Shown here: in pieces, positions 34,701 through 41,826 of the stretch
Position numbering within the stretch: position 1 is the stretch's first letter
Layout of the letters: each line of letters opens with the position of its first letter
Source of the DNA: Eubacteriales bacterium
GTDB taxonomy: Bacteria > Bacillota > Clostridia > UBA1381
Reading direction: 5' to 3'
DNA length: 64,000 nt
NCBI GenBank assembly: GCA_018384175.1
Contig: JAHAZB010000114.1
Coordinates: 1 to 64,000, forward strand
Program-made: the position numbers and the translations under genes
The notes under the pieces: model-generated
What the model saw: only the letters and a program-made list of their open reading frames with translations
Told to the model about the DNA's origin: nothing
The model's database searches: none

Positions 34701-35743
34701 ACAGAATGCGCGGTGTTTACGGTGGAATTGGAGATATTTATAATCCTGAAATCAAAAAGCTGATAACTGAAAAGGGAATCAATACATTGATTCTGAATAT
34801 AATCGGTACATATCATAATGGAGATGTTTGCCGTGATATGTATGCACTAAGCAAGGTGATGGATGATGCCCAAGCACTTTCAGAAGAAACCGGAGTTAAA
34901 ATCATTCCGAAAATTTCATATGGTGCAAATGCAACTGTATCAAATACTGCATATGGTGAGTTTCATTCAGGCGGTATTATGAAGAATGGAGCAGGTGTTG
35001 TAGTTGCAAGCTCCAATGCTCCGTGTCCGAGGTCAAGAGAATACTGGAAGAAACAGGTAACAGACGTTCTTTCTACTGTTGCATTACACAAGGGAATTTA
35101 TGGCGGAGTAGTCGATTTGGAGATGTATAGCAGTTACCGCACAAGCTATGGCGACACCTGTAAGTGCGACACTTGTGCTGCTGATTTTGACAGTGCGTAT
35201 GGTACAAAGGTTGCTCAGCAGGAAATTACTACCAGACATAAGTATCTGGCGGATAATAATATGCTGACAACATATAATGCATGGCAAAAAAACGAAATTA
35301 TCGACATTACAGATGAGGTAAGAGAAGCAATACAGACAGTAAATCCTGATTTTGTGCTTGGATATATGCCTCAGCTTGAGTGGATTGCCGGTATAACAGA
35401 AGGTCTCGGTACACATAAAATGCCGGTTATGGTATTTAACGAACAGGAGTACAAGGGCAATCTTGGTGCAATGTATATGAATCAGGGTAGAATAAAGTAT
35501 AACGATTTGCCGGCTGTTTATGCAACAGGCTTGTGGTCGACAAAAAATACAGGCACCTATTCATATCTGGCATCTGACGTGTTTGCCTCTAAAGCTGTTG
35601 AGGCAGCTGAAAACTCAATGGGATATTGGATATATTCAAGTTTATATCTTGTCGGAACAGGAAATACAGCAGAAGAGAATGCAGCATATATCGCAGCAAT
35701 AAAATCAGCAAATGACACTATTAATACAAAATACGGATTATAA
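31796..35743 (+). CDS. Giant secreted protein: two concanavalin-like modules, Big_2, CBM-like and TIM-barrel-like domains
   Basis: About 1315 residues. Signal peptide (FSGLCVNAAA). Module 1 (~30-255) and module 2 (~345-555; DNNNWMYGGTIRYEIDF) are the concanavalin-like units also found in the 18795 and 25455 products. Big_2 repeats follow each (SSNPSVATVASNGRV; WSSSNKNVATVGADGVI). A CBM-like domain (~725-865) and a linker resemble the 9760 protein, and the C-terminal ~330 residues are the barrel-like domain: MRGVYGGIGDIYN, VVDLEMYSSYR, CKCDTC, LEWIAGITEGLGTHKMPVMVFNE, GYWIYSS. It thus looks like a fusion of the two architectures. The start at ATG 31796 follows AAAGGATA. No SLH domain. Confidence 0.82.
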   Translation: MKHISKFISVLISMILIVSAFSGLCVNAAATAQSTPYFNDFDTEGYKPLESDGFTVTGLAEGATVAVSDGKLAVSGIADVTNPDGTTTNGLVQNQFAELSVNPVSTGFIVIEAELHVTNTTSVNPNFNASNGLINVLDSNGNMVANTYLSGRGATRLTSNGGAVDVTSTWSGTARSWGHEASTYGIKYEIDFSTRKWKGYRASGGVTGTYMQYTTTDGVNEFSFANANATDIAKIQFLLGVNGMSVDKIKVYSIVEAVQTESGYNMTVGSTQQAGISYTPSTETMGDMVWTSTNTNVATVSNTGLISAVGYGKSVISAKSAFYGIDFEYAVCVDSSTVTAQALPYINYFDDETKFPAGYRPMKKDGFTTSNMVSGAYIESDGTRLVMHSDSEMGSTGMGRIELEFSPISSGIYAVELNYGNVSGEVDATAGDQGMFGIYSSDGTRVADIRAAGRGPNGDQMLVNGQWQNVVDNNNWMYGGTIRYEIDFTSKTYRIYQQGRLLSDTSTGQTDFAFTGNNISKLIFVLSNDGDFVDNIKVMKCVSATQLKTEYKLQPGERTALTSDGMKITAGSVRDFTFVSSNPSVATVASNGRVLAVDYGTAIITVTNEINRIRFVFVVTVEAPATEITIDQSDRVIYTGESFRLTYTVPVSQDEGTVTWSSSNKNVATVGADGVINGISSGTAVITVTSENGVSADYVIEVVDFDDSAPAIEINNADFEKSLSRWVYDSYNTAKAVWSSGGANNSSGCAKFTEQSYISQSFTNPEPGAIYTISFMLKIVSLEEDSYASVEVESYGYDNVAGASYSKVTNGWEKKYIEFVAPKGCVGPVILLRFDGNGEAYFDEVRITRQKDATEVRLFSDGLALNSLVKNAPLTTAEVYYVPKTSGTSEIISAVYENGEYKTKTSKPVSSDNGIQRIDDLIDIDALNENSTVSIMNWNATEEMKALDTKKTFLEKTQRSDVYNFFEINRMRGVYGGIGDIYNPEIKKLITEKGINTLILNIIGTYHNGDVCRDMYALSKVMDDAQALSEETGVKIIPKISYGANATVSNTAYGEFHSGGIMKNGAGVVVASSNAPCPRSREYWKKQVTDVLSTVALHKGIYGGVVDLEMYSSYRTSYGDTCKCDTCAADFDSAYGTKVAQQEITTRHKYLADNNMLTTYNAWQKNEIIDITDEVREAIQTVNPDFVLGYMPQLEWIAGITEGLGTHKMPVMVFNEQEYKGNLGAMYMNQGRIKYNDLPAVYATGLWSTKNTGTYSYLASDVFASKAVEAAENSMGYWIYSSLYLVGTGNTAEENAAYIAAIKSANDTINTKYGL

Positions 35744-35751
35744 TAATGTGG

Positions 35752-35785
35752 TACAGGAAGCAACAGTTTGTTGCTTTCTGTATTC
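35752..35785 (+). terminator. Stem-loop after the giant secreted protein gene
   Basis: TACAGGAAGCAAC (35752-35764) pairs with GTTGCTTTCTGTA (35770-35782), with one G-T pair. The tail (TTCATATT) is only moderately T-rich. Confidence 0.65.
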
Positions 35786-35820
35786 ATATTCTATGAAAAA
35801 ATATGAATGGATGTGGTAAA

Positions 35821-36963
35821 ATGATTATCAAAAACGGAAGTGTTTTGAATGAAAATTTTGAGTTCAAAAATATTGACATATTGACGGATGGTGCAATAAT
35901 TAAAAGGATGACGGAAAATATAGAGGGGGACAATGTTTTAGATGCAGAAGACCTTCTCGTGCTTCCGGGGTTTATTGACACGCATTTTCACGGAGCAGTT
36001 GGTAAAGACTTTTTTATGAGCGGAAATGAAGCTTATGAGGATATTTCGGCATTTGAAGCAAAAAATGGCACTACTGCAATAATGCCGACACTTTCATCAA
36101 CACCGTACGAGAAGACATTAGAAGCAATAAGACATTATGTTGAAACTAAAAATAATGCACCGGGAGCAAGATATATAGGATTGCACCTTGAAGGTCCGTT
36201 TTTAAGCTCTGCAAGACTTGGAGCTATGGTGGGCGAAAATGTGCGTAAGCCATCGATAGATGAGCTTAACGAGTATGTAAAAGCAGGCGAAGGGAGCATA
36301 AAAGTAATTACCATTGCGCCTGAAATTGAGGATGCAGAAGAAACGATTGCTTTTGCACTGGAAAACGGTATCACGGTTTCTATGGGACATACAGATGCAA
36401 GCTATGACCAAGCGGAGAAAGCTGTTTTATGGGGAGTTACAAGAAGCACACATACATATAATGCAATGAGTCCACTTAATCACAGAGAACCGAATGCGGT
36501 TGGCTGTGCTCTTACAAATGATAATATAGATTGTGAATTGATATGTGATTTCTTTCATATTCACCCGAAGGTTTGTAAGCTGACTTTTGATGTAAAAGGC
36601 AGCGACAGAATTATTATGATAACAGATTCTGAAGTTGGGGCAGGATTACCCGATGGTGAATTTGTTTCAGCAGAAGGAAATAAGCTTATAATTAAAGACA
36701 GACAGACAAGACTTCCTGACGGAACAATTTCGGGTGGCTCAAGCTGTCTTATTGACGGAATAAAGAATATGGTAAGTGTTGGAGTGAGGATAGAAGATGC
36801 AGTTAAAGCGGCGACTATCAATCCTGCAAGGTCTGTTGGCTTGGACAATGAAATTGGAAGTCTTAAAGAAGGAAAATTTGCAGATATCGTAATATGCGAT
36901 GCCGAGTTAAATATAAAATACGTCATAGTAGACGGAAAAATTGTATATGGAGGAGAAATGTAA
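35821..36963 (+). CDS. nagA: N-acetylglucosamine-6-phosphate deacetylase
   Basis: About 380 residues, cytoplasmic, of the amidohydrolase superfamily. Metal and substrate motifs: DTHFHGAVGKD, the Glu of GLHLEGPFL, GHTDASYDQA, THTYNAMSPLNHRE and the catalytic Asp in ITDSEVGAGLPDGEF. The enzyme converts GlcNAc-6-P to GlcN-6-P for glycolysis or wall recycling. I start at ATG 35821 (RBS GGATGTGG); 35803 is an alternative. nagB is not nearby. Its last codons overlap the start codon of a broken fucosidase gene, which suggests a former operon for amino-sugar and fucose-containing glycans. Confidence 0.92.
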   Translation: MIIKNGSVLNENFEFKNIDILTDGAIIKRMTENIEGDNVLDAEDLLVLPGFIDTHFHGAVGKDFFMSGNEAYEDISAFEAKNGTTAIMPTLSSTPYEKTLEAIRHYVETKNNAPGARYIGLHLEGPFLSSARLGAMVGENVRKPSIDELNEYVKAGEGSIKVITIAPEIEDAEETIAFALENGITVSMGHTDASYDQAEKAVLWGVTRSTHTYNAMSPLNHREPNAVGCALTNDNIDCELICDFFHIHPKVCKLTFDVKGSDRIIMITDSEVGAGLPDGEFVSAEGNKLIIKDRQTRLPDGTISGGSSCLIDGIKNMVSVGVRIEDAVKAATINPARSVGLDNEIGSLKEGKFADIVICDAELNIKYVIVDGKIVYGGEM

Positions 36964-37188
36964 AAGGCAATACCTGTACCAAAGAAATATGTAGCGGAAT
37001 TTGAAAAGTTTGCTTTCTGACTCTTTGTTCACTGGGGACTTTATTCCCAGATTGGAAAAGGTGAATGGATTTTGGACCTTGGTAAGCTTGACCCGAAGGA
37101 GTATGAAAAGCTTGCAGACACTTTTATGCCTGACGAGAACTATGCTGAGGATATTGTACTTACAGCAAAAGAGGCAGAAATTGAATAA
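36958..37188 (+). pseudogene. 5' remnant of a GH29 alpha-L-fucosidase with two nonsense codons
   Basis: The frame from ATG 36958 reads M-stop-KAIPVPKKYVAEFEKFAF-stop-LFVHWGLYSQIGKGEW and continues to KLDPKEYEKLADTFMPDENY and LTAKEAEIE before TAA at 37186-37188. FGLFVHWGLYS...GEW and EYEKLA are the N-terminal signature of GH29 fucosidases. The TGA at 37018 replaces the Gly codon (GGA) of FGLFVHWG, and the TAA at 36961 is codon 2. Only about 75 of some 400-450 codons remain. It has a GGAGG RBS overlapping the end of nagA. TGA is a normal stop elsewhere here (hydA, hydC), so recoding is not a good explanation. Confidence 0.85.
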
Positions 37189-37212
37189 GTCTAATTATTA
37201 CAGGAGAAAAAT

Positions 37213-38223
37213 ATGAATTATAGAGAAGAAATAAACGTATCAAAGAAGAATAAAGAAGAATACTTGTCAACACTTCAGGACCTGATTGCTAAAAAACAGA
37301 AGGATGCTTTTGAGGCAAGAAAAGAATATGCAAAGGACATAATTGCAAACGGAGATAAGTACAGAGATGAGTTTAAGAAAATGCTCGGTTGGCCGTTGGT
37401 TAATGAAACAAACAACAAGATAGAGCTTATCTCAAAGGAAAAGCTTGCTGATGAAGACGGTTATTCTGTTTGGCGTATGCAGTTTGAGGTTTTGGGTTGT
37501 TTGAGAGTTAGCGGACTTTTCTTCAAGCAGGAATGTGAAGAAAAGAAACCGTTCGTAATAGTACAGCACGGAGGAGAAGGTACACCTGAACTGATTTCGG
37601 GAATCTACAACGGCGACAGTTCAAACTATAATGATATGCTCGAACGTACAGTTAAATACGGTGTACACGCATTTGCTCCGCAGGTTTTGCTTTGGAATAT
37701 AGAACAGTTTGGTGTTGAGTATGACCGCAAGAATATAGATGGTCAGTTAAAGAGTATTGGTGGCTCAATTACCGCTGTTGAAATCTTTGCAATACAGAGA
37801 ATACTCGATTACTTTGAGAAAGAAGACTATGTATCGAATTTTGGTATGCTTGGTCTTTCATACGGTGGATTCTATACACTATTTACAACGGCTGTTGAAA
37901 AGAGAATTAAGTCTGCCGTTTCCTGCTCATTCTTTAATAAACGTGATGCAGTTGGCTGGTCTGATTGGGTGTGGCAAAATTCTGCTAAGATGTTTGATGA
38001 TGCAGAAACTGCCTGCCTTGTGTACCCGAGAAAGCTTTGTATAAGAGTAGGGGATAAGGACGATTTGTTTAATTATAAAAAGTCGGAGGAATCCTTTGAA
38101 AGAGTGAAGGAACTATGCGCTGATGTTGGTATGGACTGGGTAGACTTTGAGGTGTTCGAAGGTACTCACGAGTTCTTCTATGATGATATGCCTATTGAAA
38201 GGCTTGTTAATGATTTGAAATAA
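37213..38223 (+). CDS. Alpha/beta-hydrolase esterase (acetyl-xylan-esterase-like)
   Basis: 336 residues, no signal peptide. The N-terminal ~100 residues are helical and charged. The hydrolase core has PFVIVQHGGEG (oxyanion), the nucleophile Ser216 in GLSYGGF, an Asp in RVGDKDDLF and a His in FEGTHEFFYDD. This pattern fits large intracellular deacetylases or esterases in glycan clusters (CE7- or dienelactone-hydrolase-like). It differs from the shorter esterase at 17796. The RBS is AGGAGAAA. It sits between the fucosidase remnant and another remnant. Confidence 0.82.
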   Translation: MNYREEINVSKKNKEEYLSTLQDLIAKKQKDAFEARKEYAKDIIANGDKYRDEFKKMLGWPLVNETNNKIELISKEKLADEDGYSVWRMQFEVLGCLRVSGLFFKQECEEKKPFVIVQHGGEGTPELISGIYNGDSSNYNDMLERTVKYGVHAFAPQVLLWNIEQFGVEYDRKNIDGQLKSIGGSITAVEIFAIQRILDYFEKEDYVSNFGMLGLSYGGFYTLFTTAVEKRIKSAVSCSFFNKRDAVGWSDWVWQNSAKMFDDAETACLVYPRKLCIRVGDKDDLFNYKKSEESFERVKELCADVGMDWVDFEVFEGTHEFFYDDMPIERLVNDLK

Positions 38224-38238
38224 ATTAAGAGAGAAAAA

Positions 38239-38363
38239 ATGATGTTTTTAATGAGGATTGGGTACATTTCATCTGGTCAAGACACAGCAAGAGCATAGAT
38301 GTAACAGAGGATTATTATCAGCCAAGACTCAGGAATGTTTTATATACCTGTTTGGATTCATAA
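38239..38363 (+). pseudogene. Short 5' gene remnant of unassigned family
   Basis: After ATG at 38239, an insertion of one A would give the frame MNVFNEDWVHFIWSRHSKSI followed by DVTEDYYQ. As it stands, that frame is open from about 38241 to TAA 38361-38363 but has no start codon. It therefore looks like a frameshifted, truncated N-terminus of about 40 codons. I have an impression of clostridial proteins starting in this way but cannot name the family. An AAGAGAG RBS precedes it. Confidence 0.5.
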
Positions 38364-38386
38364 CGATTTGGGAGGATTTTTTTTTC

Positions 38387-39562
38387 GTGAAATTTACATA
38401 CAAAACAACAATGATTTCCTGCTTTGTAGGAAGCATGGTTCAGGCAATAATAGTAAACTTTGTTCCTCTTTTGTTTATAACATTTCAGAACACATATAAT
38501 ATACCTCTTGGTAAGATTACTGCACTTGTAACTATCAATTTCTTTATGCAGCTTATGACTGATATGGTTGCGGTAAAATATGCGGACAAAATCGGGTACA
38601 GGGCATCGCTGATTATTGCGCATACAGTAGCTGCGATAGGGCTTATTCTGCTGACCTTTTTGCCTGAAATAATTGACCCGTTCTTCGGTATTATGATTTC
38701 GGTTATTATATATGCGGTAGGTGGGGGATTGTTAGAGGTTGTTGTAAGCCCTGTGGTGGAAAGCTGTCCGTCAGAAAATAAGGAAAAGGCAATGAGTCTT
38801 TTGCACTCCTTCTACTGTTGGGGACATGTTGGCGTAATTGTGCTCTCGACTGTATTTTTCAGGATTGCAGGGATAGATAACTGGCGTATTCTGACACTTT
38901 TGTGGTCTGTGGTTCCTATTGTAAATAACTTCGTGTTATTGAAAACTCCGATTGCACCGCTTGTTCCGTCAGGAAAACAAGGTATGACGGCAAAAGAACT
39001 GTTTACAAATAAGATATTCTTACTTATGCTTATTATGATGCTTTGCTCAGGTGCAAGTGAGCAAGCTGTAGCACAATGGGCATCGGCTTTTGCGGAAAAG
39101 GGACTCGGTATAAGTAAGACGTTGGGAGACCTTGCAGGACCGATGATGTTCGCGATGCTAATGGGTACGGCAAGAGCATTTTACGGTAAATACGGAGACA
39201 GAATAAATCTTGACAGATTTATGATTTACAGCGCATTGTTATGCATAGTGTCCTACCTTGTAATAAGTCTTGTGCCGTATCCGATGCTAAGCTTGGTTGG
39301 CTGTGCGTTGTGCGGTGCATCAGTAGGAATAATGTGGCCGGGAACACTGAGTAAATCGGCTTCCATACTCCGAAATGGTGGAACTGCGATGTTTGCATTG
39401 CTCGCCTTAGCCGGTGATGTGGGCTGTTCGGTAGGTCCAACTATTGTAGGAACAGTTACAGAGTTAGCCGGTGGAAATATGAAGGTGGGTGTTTTTGCCG
39501 CTATTATTTTTCCGGTTGTGTTAGCTTTGTGTTTGTTAAGAAAGAAGAATAGAAGTAAATAA
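38387..39562 (+). CDS. MFS transporter
   Basis: About 391 residues from GTG 38387 (GGAGG at 38371-38375, spacing slightly long; ATG 38411 is the alternative). About twelve hydrophobic segments are visible, and the MFS loop after TM2 is recognisable as VAVKYADKIGYRASLI. The half-repeat has TARAFYGKYGDRINLDRFM. Similar carriers move sugars or sugar acids, but the substrate cannot be read. It is flanked by two gene remnants, so its own operon has been eroded. Upstream codons in this frame back to 38258 belong to the remnant region. Confidence 0.87.
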   Translation: MKFTYKTTMISCFVGSMVQAIIVNFVPLLFITFQNTYNIPLGKITALVTINFFMQLMTDMVAVKYADKIGYRASLIIAHTVAAIGLILLTFLPEIIDPFFGIMISVIIYAVGGGLLEVVVSPVVESCPSENKEKAMSLLHSFYCWGHVGVIVLSTVFFRIAGIDNWRILTLLWSVVPIVNNFVLLKTPIAPLVPSGKQGMTAKELFTNKIFLLMLIMMLCSGASEQAVAQWASAFAEKGLGISKTLGDLAGPMMFAMLMGTARAFYGKYGDRINLDRFMIYSALLCIVSYLVISLVPYPMLSLVGCALCGASVGIMWPGTLSKSASILRNGGTAMFALLALAGDVGCSVGPTIVGTVTELAGGNMKVGVFAAIIFPVVLALCLLRKKNRSK

Positions 39563-39565
39563 AGC

Positions 39566-39796
39566 ATGAAAAAGGGAATAAGGGCACATGATGTCAGAGC
39601 AGATGGACTAAAAGAGATATGTGAATGTTGTAGAAAGAATAGTATTGAATATATACAGCTCGTGTTAGAAAAAAGTATAGACGGATTTGAGTTTGGTGGT
39701 TTTCTGAGGAATACGCAAAAACAATCAAGAATGAAATTGGGGGACATAAAAATTGCTGTTCTCGGCAGCTATATAATGACTGCTGAACCATTATGA
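39566..39796 (+). pseudogene. 5' remnant of a sugar-phosphate isomerase/epimerase (AP endonuclease family 2 fold)
   Basis: 76 codons beginning MKKGIRAHDVRADGL and including IEYIQLVLEKSIDGFEFG, then KIAVLGSYI, typical of the first beta/alpha units of the TIM-barrel sugar isomerase/epimerase family (~270 residues). In the middle the frame slips. Adding one T at the TTTT near 39703 gives SEEYAKTIKNEIG, and removing one G from the GGGGG near 39738 returns to frame. The two shifts cancel, so the ORF stays open but with a scrambled 13-residue segment. It ends at TGA 39794-39796, where a palindrome cluster begins. Confidence 0.75.
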
Positions 39797-40012
39797 AACG
39801 CAGCCTCATGGCGGCTTACAAGCGTTTCATAATTGTTTGGGTGCAAGGGTTTTGTGTGTTTTTGCAAAAAAACCTTGCACTATGAAATAAATATTTTGTT
39901 CCCAAAATATTTATTTTTGCAGACTTTATCAATGCGAACTGTGTAAAATCGAAGATTTTACACGAAAAATTTTGACACTAGTCATAATTTTTTCAAAACC
40001 GATTGAAAATCG
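39791..40012. repeat. Cluster of palindromes between the glycan region and serS
   Basis: Within about 220 bases I count: TTATGAAACGC/GCGTTTCATAA (39791-39801, 39822-39832); GTGCAAGG/CCTTGCAC with TTTT/AAAA (39841-39853, 39869-39880); a perfect 14-base-pair AT stem (39885-39898, 39903-39916); GTGTAAAATC/GATTTTACAC with a GAA loop (39941-39950, 39954-39963); and CGATT/AATCG (40000-40012). No ORF is supported. The first arm overlaps the end of the isomerase remnant. Confidence 0.85.
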
Positions 40013-40044
40013 CATTTATTCAGTGAGCATTATATAATAAAAAT

Positions 40045-40074
40045 AAATGGCTGTCTTTATTAGACAGCCATTTT
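40045..40074 (-). terminator. Terminator of the parAB-serS unit
   Basis: AAATGGCTGTCT pairs with AGACAGCCATTT. On the minus strand the hairpin is followed by an ATTTATTTTTATT tail, 13 bases beyond the serS stop. Confidence 0.85.
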
Positions 40075-40086
40075 GATATAACAAGA

Positions 40087-41361
40087 TTATTTTTTCTCAA
40101 TTTTATCTACGCCCATGTAGCACTTAAGAGCATCGGGGATAGTAACACTTCCGTCAGCATTCTGGTAATTTTCGAGTATTGCTGCAACTGTTCTGCCTAC
40201 TGCAAGACCTGAGCCGTTTAGAGTATGCACAAATTCAGGCTTATCCTTCGGTGTACGGCGGAACTTGATATTTGCACGTCTTGCCTGATAGTCCTCAAAG
40301 TTAGAGCATGAGGAAATCTCAACGTATCTGTTATAGCTTGGCATCCAGACTTCGATATCATATGTCTTAGCTGATGAGAAGCCGAGGTCGCCTGTTGAGA
40401 GAGTTACTACTCTGTAAGGGATATTAAGTCCCTGCAAAAGCTTTTCTGCATCATTGGTAAGTGATTCAAGCTCGTCATAGCTCTTTTCAGGGTCAGCAAA
40501 TTTAACAAGCTCAACTTTATTAAACTGATGCTGTCTGATAAGACCTCTTGTATCTCTGCCAGCTGAGCCTGCTTCTGCTCTGAAGCATGCAGAGTATGCA
40601 CAATACTTAATTGGAAGGCTTTCACCGTCTAAAATTTCGTCTCTGTGAAGGTTTGTAACAGGAACCTCTGCAGTCGGGATAAGGAAGTAGCCGTTATTTG
40701 TAACCTTAAATGCATCCTCTTCAAACTTTGGAAGCTGACCTGTACCTGTCATAGATGCTCTGTTTACCATATAGGGCGGGAAAATCTCAGTATAGCCCGA
40801 TTGTTCAGAATGAGTGTTAAGGAAATACTGTATAACAGCACGCTCCAATCTTGCACCCATACCCTTGTAAACGGTGAAACGTGTACCGGCAATTTTTGCA
40901 CCACGGTCGAAATCAAGAATATCAAGGTCTGTGCCTATATCCCAATGTGCCTTCTGTTCAAAATCAACCTTCTTAGGCTCACCCCAACGTCTTACTTCAA
41001 TGTTGTCGCTGTCGTCTATACCAACAGGAACAGAGCTATTTGGGATATTCGGAATTCTGAGCATAAAATTACGAAGCTCTTCGTCAATTGCAGTTACCTT
41101 GTTATCAAGCTCCTTAATCTCATTAGAAAGCTCTTTCATTTCAGCAAAAACTGCATCTGTGTTCTCCCCTGCTTTCTTCATTGCAGGAATCTTTTTTGTA
41201 ATTTCGTTCTGCTTAGCCTTCATCTGTTCAACGGTATAAAGGATTTCACGACGCTGTTTGTCAAGCTCGATTGCAGGTGTGATATCCAAATCGTTGTTTC
41301 TGTTTTTGAGAGCCTCAATAATCTTTTCCGGCTCGTTTCTTAAAATTTTAATGTCTAACAT
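40087..41361 (-). CDS. serS: Seryl-tRNA synthetase
   Basis: 424 residues, full length. The N-terminal ~105 residues form the tRNA-binding antiparallel coiled coil ([12 protein letters not shown]...; [20 protein letters not shown]). The class II catalytic core has motif 2 ([21 protein letters not shown]) and motif 3 ([16 protein letters not shown]). It charges tRNA-Ser. There is no T-box-like leader, since the upstream gene ends only 18 bases away. It is the last gene of the parA-parB unit, an arrangement common near the origin in Clostridia. Confidence 0.97.
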   Translation of the reverse strand: MLDIKILRNEPEKIIEALKNRNNDLDITPAIELDKQRREILYTVEQMKAKQNEITKKIPAMKKAGENTDAVFAEMKELSNEIKELDNKVTAIDEELRNFMLRIPNIPNSSVPVGIDDSDNIEVRRWGEPKKVDFEQKAHWDIGTDLDILDFDRGAKIAGTRFTVYKGMGARLERAVIQYFLNTHSEQSGYTEIFPPYMVNRASMTGTGQLPKFEEDAFKVTNNGYFLIPTAEVPVTNLHRDEILDGESLPIKYCAYSACFRAEAGSAGRDTRGLIRQHQFNKVELVKFADPEKSYDELESLTNDAEKLLQGLNIPYRVVTLSTGDLGFSSAKTYDIEVWMPSYNRYVEISSCSNFEDYQARRANIKFRRTPKDKPEFVHTLNGSGLAVGRTVAAILENYQNADGSVTIPDALKCYMGVDKIEKK

Positions 41362-41379
41362 TTTATGTCCCCCTCTATA

Positions 41380-41814
41380 CTAATTACATTTTTTTACTAA
41401 TATATCATAAAAATCTTTTTGACCGGGCGTTAAATCCTCGGTAAAAATTTCTTTTAACAGTTTTTTTGCATTTGTGCGACCTGAGTTATTGAGTGTAATA
41501 TATACTTTGTATAGCTTGTCGGCATTTTCTCTCTCTTTTGCAAGAGCATCATTCTGCTCAGTGAGCAGCTTGTTTTCTTCCTCAAGCTCTGCTATATTAC
41601 TTGAAAGCTTTTGATTAACCTCCATCAATATTCTGTTCTCTTCACTAAGTTGTGAAGCACGTTCAGAAATACCACGTGCGGTTTCTGTTTGGCGGAATTG
41701 AGTGTTTTCAAGGTGCTTTTGACCGAAGAATGCCACAATAACCATAACAATAGCTATAATAAATATCAGAGATGTATATATCATAAGAGGTCTGTTACTT
41801 TTCTTTCGTGCCAT
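41380..41814 (-). CDS. Single-pass membrane protein with coiled coil
   Basis: 144 residues. One N-terminal membrane helix (LMIYTSLIFIIAIVMVIVAFF) is followed by a Glu/Gln/Leu-rich coiled coil (~35-105: LSEENRILMEVNQKLSSN; LEEENKLLTEQNDALAK) and a short C-terminal globular tail (KKLLKEIFTEDLTPGQKDFYDILVKK). It resembles DivIC/FtsL-type or other bitopic proteins in layout only. Genes in this position between parB and serS are often conserved, but I cannot assign the family. It may have a role in division or wall biology. Confidence 0.7.
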   Translation of the reverse strand: MARKKSNRPLMIYTSLIFIIAIVMVIVAFFGQKHLENTQFRQTETARGISERASQLSEENRILMEVNQKLSSNIAELEEENKLLTEQNDALAKERENADKLYKVYITLNNSGRTNAKKLLKEIFTEDLTPGQKDFYDILVKKCN

Positions 41815-41826
41815 AACAATTCCTCC

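Noticed and set aside
37018-37020. In-frame TGA in the GH29 fragment as selenocysteine or code reassignment
   Set aside because: The residue expected is Gly, no SECIS-like hairpin is evident, there is another stop at codon 2, and TGA terminates normal genes such as hydA and hydC here.
38258-38386. N-terminal extension of the MFS transporter
   Set aside because: The added residues are not typical of MFS proteins and overlap a separate gene remnant; a GGAGG-preceded GTG lies at 38387.
40645-41343. Long plus-strand ORF opposite serS
   Set aside because: Shadow of the serS codons: no RBS, biased composition and no recognisable domain.
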